64,000 nucleotides of DNA from Halomonas sp. NO4 (GCF_010994375.1 NZ_WHMA01000003.1:62001-126000), one strand, 5' to 3'; positions 1 to 9,476 are shown, counted from the first letter of the stretch. Numbers and translations are program-made. Notes: generated from the letters alone by a model not told the origin.

Positions 1-1
1 T

Positions 2-658
2 CGCCTGGGCGCCAGCCGCGTCCATTCCCTGGCCATCCGTGACCGCCGCCAGGCGGCCGAGGCCGACACCGTCCGCCTGATCGAGCAGAGCGGCGTCATC
101 TTCTTCACCGGCGGGGATCAGCTCCGCCTGACCAACGTGCTGGGCGGCTCGGCGACCCTGACCGCGATCCGCCACCGCTTGAAGGAGGGCGCGGTAGTGG
201 CCGGAACCAGTGCCGGCGCGGCGGCCATGCCGGGCACCATGATCTACAACGGCACGGCCGCCGATGCCCTGCGCAAGGGCGCCGTCAACATGACCTTCGG
301 CCTCGGACTCGTCGAAGGCTTGATCATCGACAGCCACTTCCTCGAGCGCGGACGCTTCACGCGCCTGATGGAGGTCGGGGCAACCAACCCGGAGTACCTG
401 GGCGTGGGGCTGGGCGAGGATGCCGCGGTGATCATTCATCAGAACCGGGTTCTCGAAGCCATCGGCACGGGCCATGTCATCCTCATCGACAGTCGCGACC
501 TGGCGAGTTCCAACATCGCCGATTTATCGATGGGGGAGCCGGTAGCCATCGAGAACATAATCCTGCATGCGATGGTCAGCGGCCATGGATATGATATCGA
601 GGCGCGTCGCTATCTCGTCGCCGAGGAGCTCGACGCCCTGCTGGAGGCTTGCCGATGA
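2..658 (+). CDS. cphB: Cyanophycinase, 5'-truncated by window edge
   Basis: Serine exopeptidase of the S51 family that cuts the storage polymer cyanophycin (poly-Asp backbone with Arg side chains) to beta-Asp-Arg dipeptides in the cytoplasm. The open frame runs from base 2 with no start in the window, so about 218 C-terminal residues are visible; the family is usually 270-300 residues. Seen: FFTGGDQ near the visible N-terminus and the nucleophile motif GTSAGAAAMPG, followed by a DSHFLERGR-type segment and GVGLGEDAA, all typical of cyanophycinase. Its stop overlaps the next start (ATGA at 655-658), so it is translationally coupled to the synthetase. The S51 relative peptidase E is less likely because of this neighbour. 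Confidence 0.93.
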   Translation, partial: RLGASRVHSLAIRDRRQAAEADTVRLIEQSGVIFFTGGDQLRLTNVLGGSATLTAIRHRLKEGAVVAGTSAGAAAMPGTMIYNGTAADALRKGAVNMTFGLGLVEGLIIDSHFLERGRFTRLMEVGATNPEYLGVGLGEDAAVIIHQNRVLEAIGTGHVILIDSRDLASSNIADLSMGEPVAIENIILHAMVSGHGYDIEARRYLVAEELDALLEACR

Positions 659-3288
659 ACATCCTCGAGCACCGGGCCCTGCGCGGGCCGAACTACTACA
701 GCCGCTACCCGGCCATCTTCCTGCGCCTGGACATCGGAGACCTCGAGGAACGACCCAGCGACAGGGTTCCCGGCATCGTCGAACGCCTCCTCGGGATATT
801 GCCCACCCTGCAGGAGCACCGATGCTCGGTCGGCCGACCCGGCGGTTTCGTGGAGCGACTGGAACGCGGCACCTGGGCCGGCCACGTCGTCGAGCATGTG
901 GCGATCGAGCTCCAGAACCTGATCGGTTTTTCGGTCGGCTACGGCAAGACCATCGACAGCTACGAGCCGGGGATCTACAACGTCGTCTACCGCTACCGGG
1001 ACGAAGCCTGCGGCCTGGCGGCCGGGGTCGAAGCCGTCGAGCTGGTCACTCGGCTGTTTCATGGCGGCGAGATCGACATGCCGGCGATCATCGCCCGCCT
1101 CAAGGCAGTACGCGACGCCCACGTACTGGGGCCCTCCACCGCCTCGATCGTTGCAGCCGCCGAGCGGCGTGGCATCCCCCATATCCGCTTGAGTGACGAG
1201 AACAGCTACATCCAACTGGGTCACGGCCACCGCCAGCAACGGATTCAGGCAACGGTGACCGGTCATACGGATCTGATCGGCTACGGTATTGCCGACGACA
1301 AGGCCTGGACGAAGCAGGTGCTCGGCGATGCCGGCATTCCGGTTCCCCACGGCCGTGTCTGCGCCTCCATCGATGAAGCCCTCGACGCCGCGCGCGACAT
1401 CGGCTACCCCGTCGCGGTCAAGCCGCTGATCGGCAACCACGGCCGCGGCGTGAGCACCAACATCGATGATGAGCCGGCGCTGCGCGAGGCCTTCGACATC
1501 GCCGCCCACCGCAACCCCGCGGTGATCGTCGAGCAGTACATCCGGGGCGAGGACCATCGCCTGCTGGTCATCGACAACAAACTGGTGGCCGCGGCCCGGC
1601 GGCGCCCGGCCCATGTGATCGGCGATGGGATCGCCACACTGCAGGCCCTGGTCGACAGGGAAAACCAGGACCCGCGTCGCGGTGTCGGGCACGAGAATCT
1701 GCTCACGCAGATACAACTGGACGAGCAGTCGCAGCGGCTGATCGACCAGCAGAACCTGACCCTGCACAGCGTGATTGCGAACAACGAGATCGTCTACCTG
1801 AAGCCCACGGCGAACCTGAGCACCGGGGGCACGGCCACGGACGTGACCGACGACGTCCACCCGGAGGTACGCTACGCGGCGGAGCGGATCGCGCGCCTGG
1901 TCGGGCTCGACATCATCGGCATCGACCTGCTGGCCGAGACCCTGACCCGGCCACTGGAGGAGCAGTCCGCCGCCGTGGTCGAGGTCAATGCCGGGCCCGG
2001 TTTTCGCATGCACCTGTCGCCCACCCACGGGGAGGGACGCGATGTCGGCCAGCCTGTGATCGACATGCTGTTTCCGGACAGCGAAACCGATGCCCGCATT
2101 CCCATCGTGGCGGTGACCGGGACCAACGGCAAGACAACCACGGTGCGCCTGCTCTCGCACCTGCTGCGCCAGGCGGGACGCAATGTGGGCATGGCCTGTA
2201 CCGGCGCCATCGAGATCGACAACCATGTCATCATGCGCGGCGACTACAGTGGCCCCCAGGCGGCAGCCGTCGTGCTGCGCGAACCCACGGTCGAATGCGC
2301 CGTGCTCGAAGTGGCCCGCGGCGGCATCATGCGCCGTGGCCTCGGGTTCGACGAGTGCGACGTCGGGGTGCTGCTCAATATCGCCAGCGACCATCTGGGC
2401 GAGCACGATATCCACACCCTCGACGAACTGGCGCGCTGCAAGACCGTGGTGATCGACGCCGTGCGCCGGGGCGGTACGGCCGTGCTCAATGCCGATGACC
2501 CCCGGGTGCTGGCCGGCCAGGAGTGGGCCCGGGGCGATATCATCTTCTTCACCCTGGACCCCGATTCACGCCCCATCCGCCAACATGTTCGCGACCACGG
2601 GGTGGCCTTCACGGTCCACGATGAGCGCATCGTGATGCGTCAGGGCCATGTCGAGGCCGAGGTGATCCCGGTGGTGGACGTGCCGATCACCTTCGAGGGA
2701 CACGCCCGCTTCAATGTCGCCAATGCCCTGGCCGCCAGCTCGGCCGCCTATGCCCTGGGGCTCTCCATCGCCGATATCCAGATGGGCCTGCAGACCTTCC
2801 ATCCCACCCCCGGTCAGAACCCCGGACGCACCAACCTCATCGATGCCGACGGCATGAAGGTGCTGATCGACTACGGGCACAACGTGCCGGCACTCGAGGC
2901 CCTCAGCGAGCTGGTGAGCTGTATCCCGGCGCGACGACGCCTCAGCGTGGCCAGCGCGCCCGGCAATCGCCGCGACGAGGACCTCGTCAGCCTCGGTAGG
3001 CTGCTCGCCCGGATGCACGAGGTGGTTTTCATCTACGAGACCGACGCCCGCGGCCGGGCCATCGGTGAAGCCGCTGGCCTGCTGCGTGACGGTGCCGAGT
3101 CGATGGGGGGCTGCCGGGTCGAGACCGTCCTGGAGGAGGCCCAGGCCGTCGACCGGGCCTTCGATGAAGCCAGTGAAGGTGACCTACTGGTGTTGCTGAT
3201 CGACGATATCGAGGGCGCTATCGAGCGCCTGAAGGGCCGCCGCTTCGCGCCCCCGGCGGCGACGGACCTCACCGGGGAGCCGCCATGA
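655..3288 (+). CDS. cphA: Cyanophycin synthetase
   Basis: ATP-dependent, ribosome-independent ligase that builds cyanophycin by alternately adding Asp and Arg; cytoplasmic. 877 residues, the normal family length. Start set at the ATG at 655 (MNILEHRALRGPNYYSRYP is the usual N-terminus) rather than a TTG two codons earlier. Domains by eye: N-terminal domain about 1-200, ATP-grasp about 215-480 (VEQYIRGEDHRLLV; AVVEVNAGPGFRMHL), then a Mur-ligase-like domain from about 490 with P-loop AVTGTNGKTTT and the ILNADDP-like VLNADDPRV. It overlaps cphB by 4 bases upstream and iadA by 4 bases downstream, giving a synthesis-plus-degradation operon. No broken motif seen. Confidence 0.96.
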   Translation: MNILEHRALRGPNYYSRYPAIFLRLDIGDLEERPSDRVPGIVERLLGILPTLQEHRCSVGRPGGFVERLERGTWAGHVVEHVAIELQNLIGFSVGYGKTIDSYEPGIYNVVYRYRDEACGLAAGVEAVELVTRLFHGGEIDMPAIIARLKAVRDAHVLGPSTASIVAAAERRGIPHIRLSDENSYIQLGHGHRQQRIQATVTGHTDLIGYGIADDKAWTKQVLGDAGIPVPHGRVCASIDEALDAARDIGYPVAVKPLIGNHGRGVSTNIDDEPALREAFDIAAHRNPAVIVEQYIRGEDHRLLVIDNKLVAAARRRPAHVIGDGIATLQALVDRENQDPRRGVGHENLLTQIQLDEQSQRLIDQQNLTLHSVIANNEIVYLKPTANLSTGGTATDVTDDVHPEVRYAAERIARLVGLDIIGIDLLAETLTRPLEEQSAAVVEVNAGPGFRMHLSPTHGEGRDVGQPVIDMLFPDSETDARIPIVAVTGTNGKTTTVRLLSHLLRQAGRNVGMACTGAIEIDNHVIMRGDYSGPQAAAVVLREPTVECAVLEVARGGIMRRGLGFDECDVGVLLNIASDHLGEHDIHTLDELARCKTVVIDAVRRGGTAVLNADDPRVLAGQEWARGDIIFFTLDPDSRPIRQHVRDHGVAFTVHDERIVMRQGHVEAEVIPVVDVPITFEGHARFNVANALAASSAAYALGLSIADIQMGLQTFHPTPGQNPGRTNLIDADGMKVLIDYGHNVPALEALSELVSCIPARRRLSVASAPGNRRDEDLVSLGRLLARMHEVVFIYETDARGRAIGEAAGLLRDGAESMGGCRVETVLEEAQAVDRAFDEASEGDLLVLLIDDIEGAIERLKGRRFAPPAATDLTGEPP

Positions 3289-4460
3289 TGCCTCTCGATG
3301 CTCGGGACGCCCCACTACTGACCCTGCTCCGCGTCGGCCGCATTTTCGCTCCAACGCCCCTCGAGGCCACCGAGATACTGATCGCCGACGGTCGCATCGC
3401 AGCGCTGGGGCGCGATCTCGAGGTCCCGGGGGGCTGGCCAGTCCAGGTCGTGGAGGCGCGTGATCTCGTCGCCGTTCCCGCCTTTATCGACCAGCACGTC
3501 CACGTAACCGGTGGCGGCGGCGAGGGGGGCTGCGGCAGCCGTTGCCCCGAAATCACCGCTCGGGAGATCGCCGCCATGGGCATCGCCACCGTGGTGGGGG
3601 TGCTGGGTACCGACAGCATCAGCCGCTCCCCGGCGGATCTTCTCGCCAAGGTGCGCGGGCTCAAGGCCGAGGGCATCGCAGCCTATATGTACACGGGGTC
3701 GTATCGCGTGCCGCCACCGACCCTCACCGGCGACGTGCAGCGCGACCTCGCCTGGATTCCCGAGGTCATTGGTTTGGGCGAGCTTGCGATCTCGGATCAT
3801 CGCTCCAGCCAGCCCAGCCGGGACGAGATCGCGCGGCTGGTCAGCGAGGCACGCGTCGGCGGCATGCTGGCCGGCAAGCGCGGCATCTGCCACTTCCATG
3901 TCGGCGACGGACAGCGGGGGCTCGAGCCGCTGCGCCGGCTGCTCGCTGAGACCGAGATTCCCGCCGAGCAGGTGATCCCCACCCACGTGAACCGCCATCG
4001 CGCCCTGCTCGAGGAGGCCGCCGATTATGCGCTGGCCTTCGCCGCCAGCGTGGATGTGACCGCCTTCGACGACGCCGACGAGGACGACCTGAGTGGCTTC
4101 GGCGCGGTGTCGTGGCTGCTCCAGCGCGGCGTCCCGGTCGAGCGCATCACCATGAGCTCCGACTGCAACGGCAGCCTGCCCGAGTTCGATGCCCGGGGCG
4201 CCTATATCGGCATGCGGGTGGCGGGCAACACCACCCTGATCGCGGACTGGCAACGCCTGGTCCGCGAGGCGGTGCTGCCACTCGACCAGGCTCTGGGCCT
4301 GATCTCGGGAAACGTGGCGCGGGTGCTGGGGCTGCATGACCGCAAGGGCCGCCTGGCCGTCGGCCATGACGCCGACGTGACCCTGCTCGACGGCGACCTC
4401 CAGCCGCAACAAACCTTCGTGGCCGGTAGGCGTCTCTACGCCAGGGGCGTCTCACCGTAG
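3285..4460 (+). CDS. iadA: Isoaspartyl dipeptidase (beta-aspartyl peptidase)
   Basis: Zinc metallopeptidase of the amidohydrolase (M38) superfamily that hydrolyses beta-aspartyl dipeptides. 391 residues, essentially the length of E. coli IadA. Seen: metal-site motif DQHVHVTGGGGEGG near residue 70, histidines in the HFHVGDG and PTHVNRH segments, and the SSDCNGSLPEF segment carrying the catalytic Asp. Its ATG overlaps the cphA stop (ATGA, 3285-3288). The context gives a precise inferred role: splitting the beta-Asp-Arg released by cyanophycinase into Asp and Arg, which completes mobilisation of the polymer. A general isoaspartyl-repair role is possible but less well supported by position. Confidence 0.93.
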   Translation: MMPLDARDAPLLTLLRVGRIFAPTPLEATEILIADGRIAALGRDLEVPGGWPVQVVEARDLVAVPAFIDQHVHVTGGGGEGGCGSRCPEITAREIAAMGIATVVGVLGTDSISRSPADLLAKVRGLKAEGIAAYMYTGSYRVPPPTLTGDVQRDLAWIPEVIGLGELAISDHRSSQPSRDEIARLVSEARVGGMLAGKRGICHFHVGDGQRGLEPLRRLLAETEIPAEQVIPTHVNRHRALLEEAADYALAFAASVDVTAFDDADEDDLSGFGAVSWLLQRGVPVERITMSSDCNGSLPEFDARGAYIGMRVAGNTTLIADWQRLVREAVLPLDQALGLISGNVARVLGLHDRKGRLAVGHDADVTLLDGDLQPQQTFVAGRRLYARGVSP

Positions 4461-4543
4461 CGTCCTGGCGATGCCACGACACGGGCCGCCACGATCGGGC
4501 TTGCGTGAAACACTGCCCTTCACTTGGCGCAACCGCGAATCGG

Positions 4544-4765
4544 CTACTCCTGAGACCTCTCGCGTCCGGATGACGGCGGCTTCGCCCTGGCCCACGCCTC
4601 GAGGACGCGGGCCAGGCGCATCAGGCCGTAAACGATGAGGGGCACGAGCAGCATCAGGCCCACCCCCCAGTCGCGGTTGTTGATCAGCCAGGCGAGCGGC
4701 AGCACCACCGCCAGCCCGATGGCGAGGCCGGTGACCACGGCAATGGCAAGACGGGGATTCGACAT
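4544..4765 (-). CDS. Small two-helix membrane protein at the end of the nor operon
   Basis: 73-residue protein of unknown function. Two hydrophobic segments (about residues 6-27 and 33-52) are separated by a short NNRDWG turn, and the tail is basic and hydrophilic, so it is probably an inner-membrane protein. Start at 4765 has a good ribosome site (GGAGG). It begins 12 bases after the norD stop and is read in the same direction, so it is very likely the last gene of norCBQD. No catalytic or cofactor motif is visible. An accessory role in NorCB assembly or activity is an inference from position only. Confidence 0.7.
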   Translation of the reverse strand: MSNPRLAIAVVTGLAIGLAVVLPLAWLINNRDWGVGLMLLVPLIVYGLMRLARVLEAWARAKPPSSGRERSQE

Positions 4766-4777
4766 GATCTCGCCTCC

Positions 4778-6721
4778 TCAGGATCCGATGATCTGGCGGT
4801 AGATATCCGGCAGCGCCAGCGACAGGTGCTCGGGGCGGTTGAGGATGGCGTAGCTGCCCCGCCCGAAGAGGTGGGGCACATACTGGTGGCCTTCGCTGTC
4901 GACGGTGACGCCGAATACCTTGACCTCCTGCTGGCGCGCCTCCAGTACCGCCTTGCGGGTGTCCTCGATGCCGTAGCGCCCCTCGTAGTAGTCGGTGTCG
5001 TTGGGCTTGCCGTCGGTGAGCACCAGCAGCAGGCGATGGCGGTTGGGCCGCTTGGCCAGCTCCTGGGTGACGTGGCGGATCGCCGGCCCCATGCGCGTGT
5101 AGTGACCGGGCCGCAGCGCGGCGATGCGCCGGGCGACGCGCTCGCTCATGCGCTCCTCGAAGCCCTTGAGGGTGTTGACCCACACCTTGTGGCGGCGGTG
5201 CGAGGTGAAGCAGTGGATGGCGTAGTCGTCGCCGCAGCCGGCCAGGCCGTGCCCCAGTACCAGCAGCGCCTCCTTCTCGACGTCGAGCACGCGGCGATCC
5301 TCCAGCCACGCCTCGGTGGAGAGCGAGACGTCGATGAGGATCGACACGGCCAGGTCGCGGGCCTGCTCGCGCGCCGACAGGTAGATCCGGTCGCTGGCCT
5401 CGCCGGTGGCCGCCAGGTCGCAGCGCGAGCGGATCACCGCGTCCATGTCGAGCTCGCTGCCGTCAAGCTGGCCGCGCAGAATCTCGCGCCGCGGACGCAG
5501 CGCCTCGAACTCGCGGCGCACGCGGCGAATGCGGCGCCGGGTCGCCTCGTCGGGCTCCCAGTCCTCGCCCTCCTCGCTCTGCACGTCGCTGTGGACGACG
5601 CAGTGATCGGGCAGGTAGACCTGCTTGCGGTGGTGCCACTCGGGATAGGTGTGTCGGCCGGCCAGGCGGCCGCCGGTCGCCTCGTCGGGCGCCAGATCGA
5701 GATCGAGCTTGAGCCGCGAAGCCGCCTGCTTGCGGTTGGGGCTGAGCACGATCTCTTCCATCTGGTCGGCGGCCTCCCGGGCGGTCTCCTCCTCCTCGTC
5801 CTCGACGTGGCGGTTGAGGTTCACCATCTCGGCCCAGGAGAGCATCTTCTCCGAGGCGTTGAGCATCAGCGGATCGTCGCGGTTGGCCTGGTCCTGCTCG
5901 CGGCGGTCGGCCTGGCGCTTGCCGCCGTCATCCTGCGGCTGGCTGCGCCGCAGGGGGATATCCGCATCATCGGCGACGTCCTCGCGGGCGCCGTCGCGGG
6001 TGCCCAGCGTCACCACCTGCCCCCACAGCGGCACCGGCAGCGGCGGCCGGTAGCCGCGCGGGGTCTGGAAATCGTCAAGGGACAGGGTGTCGTCGGTCAC
6101 GGCACGCTGCATGGCGCCGGCCCAGCCGTCGTCGGGCACCGGCGCACCGAGTTGGGCAAGCAGCACCGCCTCCAGCGCCGCCTCCATGGGCGGCAGGCGC
6201 TTGCGTTGCGGGCGCACCGCGAGCAGTGCCTGACAGAGTCGGGCATGGCGCTCGGCCAGACCCGGGAAGCGCTCGAGCACGGCCCGGGTGGTACGACGCG
6301 CCGTGCGCAGCACCAGCAGGTCGTTCTGCAGCGGGTCGGCGGCGCCCTCGGCGCGCTCGCCGGTCGCCAGGTAGGCGGTGAGCCAGAGGTAGAGGTCGCG
6401 GTTCAGGGCCGCCTCGGGGAAAAGAGCGATACGCGGCGGCAGCAGCAGGTGCTCCTCGTCGCGGCGTGCCTGGTCGAGCGCCTCCTCGTCGAGGCCCAGA
6501 CGCTGGCGCAGCGACAGCCGGTGCCGGGAGTTGCGCCGGGCGATGGCGGCCACCTCGACGCCGGACTCTCCGCCGCCGCTGCGAAAGAAAACCCCGAGCA
6601 GGGTGCGCAGGTCATCCAGTCGCACCGCCGCTTCGGGGTGGTCCGGGTAGCTGGTCGCGCTGGAGGCCCAGCGGTGCCAGTGGCGGCCGACGAACTCCTC
6701 GACCTCGAGAAAATCCAGCAT
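4778..6721 (-). CDS. norD: Nitric oxide reductase activation protein NorD (VWA domain)
   Basis: 647 residues, cytoplasmic. Works with the MoxR ATPase NorQ to mature the NorCB nitric oxide reductase, probably in insertion of the non-haem iron. Seen: C-terminal von Willebrand A domain (about 455-645) with metal-adhesion motif DVSLSTE and LVLTDGKPNDTDYYEG; the central region is highly charged (about 250-330). Start at 6721 has GTAGGAG upstream. It follows norQ by 36 bases. Length and domain order match NorD of denitrifying pseudomonads; VWA partners of other MoxR systems are the only alternative, and the neighbours exclude them. Confidence 0.94.
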   Translation of the reverse strand: MLDFLEVEEFVGRHWHRWASSATSYPDHPEAAVRLDDLRTLLGVFFRSGGGESGVEVAAIARRNSRHRLSLRQRLGLDEEALDQARRDEEHLLLPPRIALFPEAALNRDLYLWLTAYLATGERAEGAADPLQNDLLVLRTARRTTRAVLERFPGLAERHARLCQALLAVRPQRKRLPPMEAALEAVLLAQLGAPVPDDGWAGAMQRAVTDDTLSLDDFQTPRGYRPPLPVPLWGQVVTLGTRDGAREDVADDADIPLRRSQPQDDGGKRQADRREQDQANRDDPLMLNASEKMLSWAEMVNLNRHVEDEEEETAREAADQMEEIVLSPNRKQAASRLKLDLDLAPDEATGGRLAGRHTYPEWHHRKQVYLPDHCVVHSDVQSEEGEDWEPDEATRRRIRRVRREFEALRPRREILRGQLDGSELDMDAVIRSRCDLAATGEASDRIYLSAREQARDLAVSILIDVSLSTEAWLEDRRVLDVEKEALLVLGHGLAGCGDDYAIHCFTSHRRHKVWVNTLKGFEERMSERVARRIAALRPGHYTRMGPAIRHVTQELAKRPNRHRLLLVLTDGKPNDTDYYEGRYGIEDTRKAVLEARQQEVKVFGVTVDSEGHQYVPHLFGRGSYAILNRPEHLSLALPDIYRQIIGS

Positions 6722-6757
6722 GGCGGGCTCCTACTCGTTCCGGCTGAGCACCGGCGC

Positions 6758-7573
6758 TCAGCCGAAGGTGGCCTTGATGGCTTCCAGCAAGCCGTCCTGC
6801 ACGTCCTGATCGTCGGTGAGGGGTTCCACCAGGGTCGCGCAGGTGGCCTCCAGAATCGGCATGCCGGCGGCGATCAGGGTGGCGCAGTAGACCAGCAGGC
6901 GCGTGGAGACGCCCTCTTCCAGGTCCTGGCCCTTCATGGCGCGCAGCCGCGAGGCCAGGTTGACCAGGGCGGCGCAGCGGTCGTAGGCGAGGCCGCTCTC
7001 GCGGGCGACAATCTCGCACTCCGCCTTGGGCGGCGGGAAGTCGAACGACATGGCCACGAAGCGCTGGCGGGTGCTCGGTTTGAGCGACTTGAGAATGTGC
7101 TGATAGCCGGGGTTGTAGGAGACCACCAGCATGAAATCGTCCGGCGCCTCGAGCAGCTCGCCGGTACGCTCCAGCGGCAGCAGGCGGCGGTCATCGGTGA
7201 GCGGGTGCAGCACTACCGTGACGTCCTTGCGCGCCTCGACCACCTCGTCGAGGTAGCAAATGCCGCCCTCGCGCACGGCGCGAGTGAGCGGGCCGTCGAC
7301 CCAGCGCGTCTCCCCGCCCTGCAGCAGGTAGCGACCGGTGAGGTCGGCGGCGGTCAGGTCGTCGTGGCACGACACGGTGAACAGCGGTCGGCCGAGCTTG
7401 GCGGCCATGTGGCTGACGAAGCGGGTCTTGCCGCAGCCGGTCGGCCCCTTGAGCAGCAGCGGCAGCCGCTGGCGGTACGCCTGCTCGAACAGGGCACACT
7501 CGTTGCCGACCGGTTCGTAGTAGGGCAGTTCCTGCTCGAAGGCTTGAGCGGAAGCGGTCGCGGTATGGGACAT
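6758..7573 (-). CDS. norQ: MoxR-type AAA ATPase NorQ
   Basis: 271 residues, cytoplasmic. AAA+ ATPase that partners NorD to activate nitric oxide reductase. Seen: the N-terminal YYEPVGNE segment typical of NorQ/NirQ, Walker A GPTGCGKTR near residue 40, Walker B ICYLDEVVEA, and sensor segment MLVVSYNPGYQ. Start chosen at the ATG at 7573 (MSHTATASAQ), which has a GGAG ribosome site; an open extension to 7624 overlaps the norB end and lacks family likeness. It lies 55 bases after norB and is part of the norCBQD unit. Confidence 0.94.
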   Translation of the reverse strand: MSHTATASAQAFEQELPYYEPVGNECALFEQAYRQRLPLLLKGPTGCGKTRFVSHMAAKLGRPLFTVSCHDDLTAADLTGRYLLQGGETRWVDGPLTRAVREGGICYLDEVVEARKDVTVVLHPLTDDRRLLPLERTGELLEAPDDFMLVVSYNPGYQHILKSLKPSTRQRFVAMSFDFPPPKAECEIVARESGLAYDRCAALVNLASRLRAMKGQDLEEGVSTRLLVYCATLIAAGMPILEATCATLVEPLTDDQDVQDGLLEAIKATFG

Positions 7574-7628
7574 GGGGTCACTCCAGGGGAAAGGGTCGAC
7601 GGGGCGCGCACGCCCCGCCGACATTCGA

Positions 7629-8975
7629 TCACTCGGCGGCGGTCAGCGGCTTGCTGGTGGCCGGCACCTGCTCGCGCGACGGGCCGAAGAACGAATAGAG
7701 CAGCATCACGGCGGCCAGGGTCACGGCCACACCGGAGCCGAGGCGCATGACGTAGAAGAGGTCGAGCTGGCTCTGCACCTCCATGTAGTTCATGCCCAGC
7801 ACTCGCTGCAGGTGCGTCTGCACGACACCGGCAAAGGTCAGGGTGAAGGTCATGAAACACATCGCCGAGGTCATGATCCAGAAGCCCCACATGTTCAGCA
7901 CCTGGTTGTACGGCTGCACGCGGCGCAGCTGCGGCATCGCATAGGTGATGATGCCCAGGATCAACATCACGTAGGCACCGTAGAAGGCCAGGTGGCCGTG
8001 GGCCGCGGTGACCTGGGTGCCGTGGGTGTAGTAGTTGATGAACGACAGGGTGTGCATGAAGCCCCACACGCCGGCGCCGAAGAAGGCGATGGTCGGGCAA
8101 CCCAGGGCCCACAGCATGGCGGCCTTGTTGGGATGGTTACGGCTGCCCTTCCAGAACATGTAGAAGGCGAACACCACCATGGCGAAGAAGGGGATCACCT
8201 CGAGGGTGGAGAAGATGCTGCCGATGGGCTGCCAGTAGCTCGGCGCGCCGATCCAGTAGTAGTGGTGGCCGGTGCCCAGCAGGCCCGAGAACAGCGACAG
8301 GCCGACGATGACGTAGAGCCACTTCTCGATGACCTCGCGGTCGACGCCGGACATCTTGATCAGCAGGTAGCCGAGCAGCGAGGCCATGATCAGCTCCCAC
8401 ACGCCCTCGACCCAGAGGTGCACGACCCACCACCAGTAGAGCTTGTCCACCGCCAGGTTGGAGGGGTTGTAGAAGGCGAACAGCCAGAACACCGCCGCGA
8501 GCCACAGACCCAGCATCAGGACCAGGTTGATGGCCGTCTTGCGCCCCTTGAGCAGGGTCATGCTGGTGTTGAACAGGAACATCAGGTAGGAGATGGTGAT
8601 CAGCACCTTGATCCAGAACGGCTGCTCGAGAAACTCGCGGCCTTCATGGATGCCGAACTGATAGCCCACCAGGGCCGCCGCACCGGCAAAGGCGAAGATG
8701 CCCAGCTGCAGGTAGGCGAGGCCGGGGCTGTGAATCTCCTGCTCGGCCTCTTCGGGCATCAGGTAGTAGGTCGCGCCCATGAAGCCGAGCAGCAACCACA
8801 CGATCAGCAGGTTGGTATGGCTGACCCGCATGATGTTGAAGGGCATCAGGTCGGCCATGAAGTTGGGGGCGATATAGACGGTGGCCGCCAGCAGACCGAA
8901 GACGATCTGTAGGGCGAACAGCGCCATGGCCACCATGAAGAATGGCTGGGCCACCTTCTGGGTTTCGTATTTCAT
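7629..8975 (-). CDS. norB: Nitric oxide reductase subunit B (cNor catalytic subunit)
   Basis: 448 residues, about 12 membrane helices. Catalytic subunit of the cytochrome c-dependent NO reductase of the haem-copper oxidase superfamily: 2 NO + 2e- + 2H+ to N2O + H2O. Seen: VVHLWVEGVWELI (FeB histidine plus glutamates), GTGHHYYWIG (two further FeB histidines) and THGTQVTAAHGHLAFYGAY (haem b/b3 ligands). The short length without the N-terminal quinol-oxidase extension marks it as cNorB, not qNorB, consistent with norC directly upstream (48-base gap). Ribosome site AAGGAG before the ATG at 8975. Confidence 0.97.
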   Translation of the reverse strand: MKYETQKVAQPFFMVAMALFALQIVFGLLAATVYIAPNFMADLMPFNIMRVSHTNLLIVWLLLGFMGATYYLMPEEAEQEIHSPGLAYLQLGIFAFAGAAALVGYQFGIHEGREFLEQPFWIKVLITISYLMFLFNTSMTLLKGRKTAINLVLMLGLWLAAVFWLFAFYNPSNLAVDKLYWWWVVHLWVEGVWELIMASLLGYLLIKMSGVDREVIEKWLYVIVGLSLFSGLLGTGHHYYWIGAPSYWQPIGSIFSTLEVIPFFAMVVFAFYMFWKGSRNHPNKAAMLWALGCPTIAFFGAGVWGFMHTLSFINYYTHGTQVTAAHGHLAFYGAYVMLILGIITYAMPQLRRVQPYNQVLNMWGFWIMTSAMCFMTFTLTFAGVVQTHLQRVLGMNYMEVQSQLDLFYVMRLGSGVAVTLAAVMLLYSFFGPSREQVPATSKPLTAAE

Positions 8976-9023
8976 CGGTATCGTTCTCCTTGCGTCATCA
9001 ACCCGGACTCACGTCACGCCGCT

Positions 9024-9476
9024 TCAGCCCGCGGGGTGCGGTGGCCAATCCTGATCGTCGATGGAGTCGGTCCACTTGAGGAAGTCGATCAGCGCGTTCA
9101 TCTCTTCGTCGCTGAGGTCGAAGTACGGCATCTGGCGACGCCCTTCCGCCCCGGTCGGCTGGGCACGCATCCAGGCCGTCAGCGCCATGCGCGCCCCTTC
9201 CGGGTTGTCGTGACCGCCATAGCGCTCCCAGACGTTGGCCAGCTCGGGCGCGAAGTAGGCCCCCTCGCCCATGATGCTGTGGCAGTTGATGCACATATTC
9301 TCTTCCCAGACGTGCTTGCCGAGCTCGACGGAGTCGGTCAGACCCTCGCTGTCGGTGGACGTGTTCACCATGTACCAATGGCTGTGCGCCGTCAGCGCGG
9401 TAAACAACAGGAAGAAAAACAGCGAGCCGCCATAGAAGATATTGCGGGCCGCTGCCTTGGTGAGGCCTTCGGTCAT
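9024..9476 (-). CDS. norC: Nitric oxide reductase subunit C (cytochrome c)
   Basis: 150 residues. Membrane-anchored cytochrome c that feeds electrons to NorB. Seen: one N-terminal helix (about 12-32, GGSLFFFLLFTALTAHSHW), the haem motif CINCH at about residue 62, and a downstream methionine-containing segment (QMPYFDLSDEEM) for the axial ligand. Start set at the ATG at 9476, preceded by AGGGGGG; the longer open frame reaching 9695 would run through the promoter and its operator. First gene of the norCBQD operon, controlled by the Dnr-type box and NsrR-type operator upstream. Confidence 0.96.
   Translation of the reverse strand: MTEGLTKAAARNIFYGGSLFFFLLFTALTAHSHWYMVNTSTDSEGLTDSVELGKHVWEENMCINCHSIMGEGAYFAPELANVWERYGGHDNPEGARMALTAWMRAQPTGAEGRRQMPYFDLSDEEMNALIDFLKWTDSIDDQDWPPHPAG

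Noticed and set aside
610-2415. 601-codon open frame on the minus strand
   Set aside because: Antisense shadow of cphA, with low-complexity composition and no family motif.
4826-7750. 974-codon open frame on the plus strand
   Set aside because: It lies antisense to norD, norQ and the end of norB, which have clear family motifs. Long antisense frames are common at this GC content.
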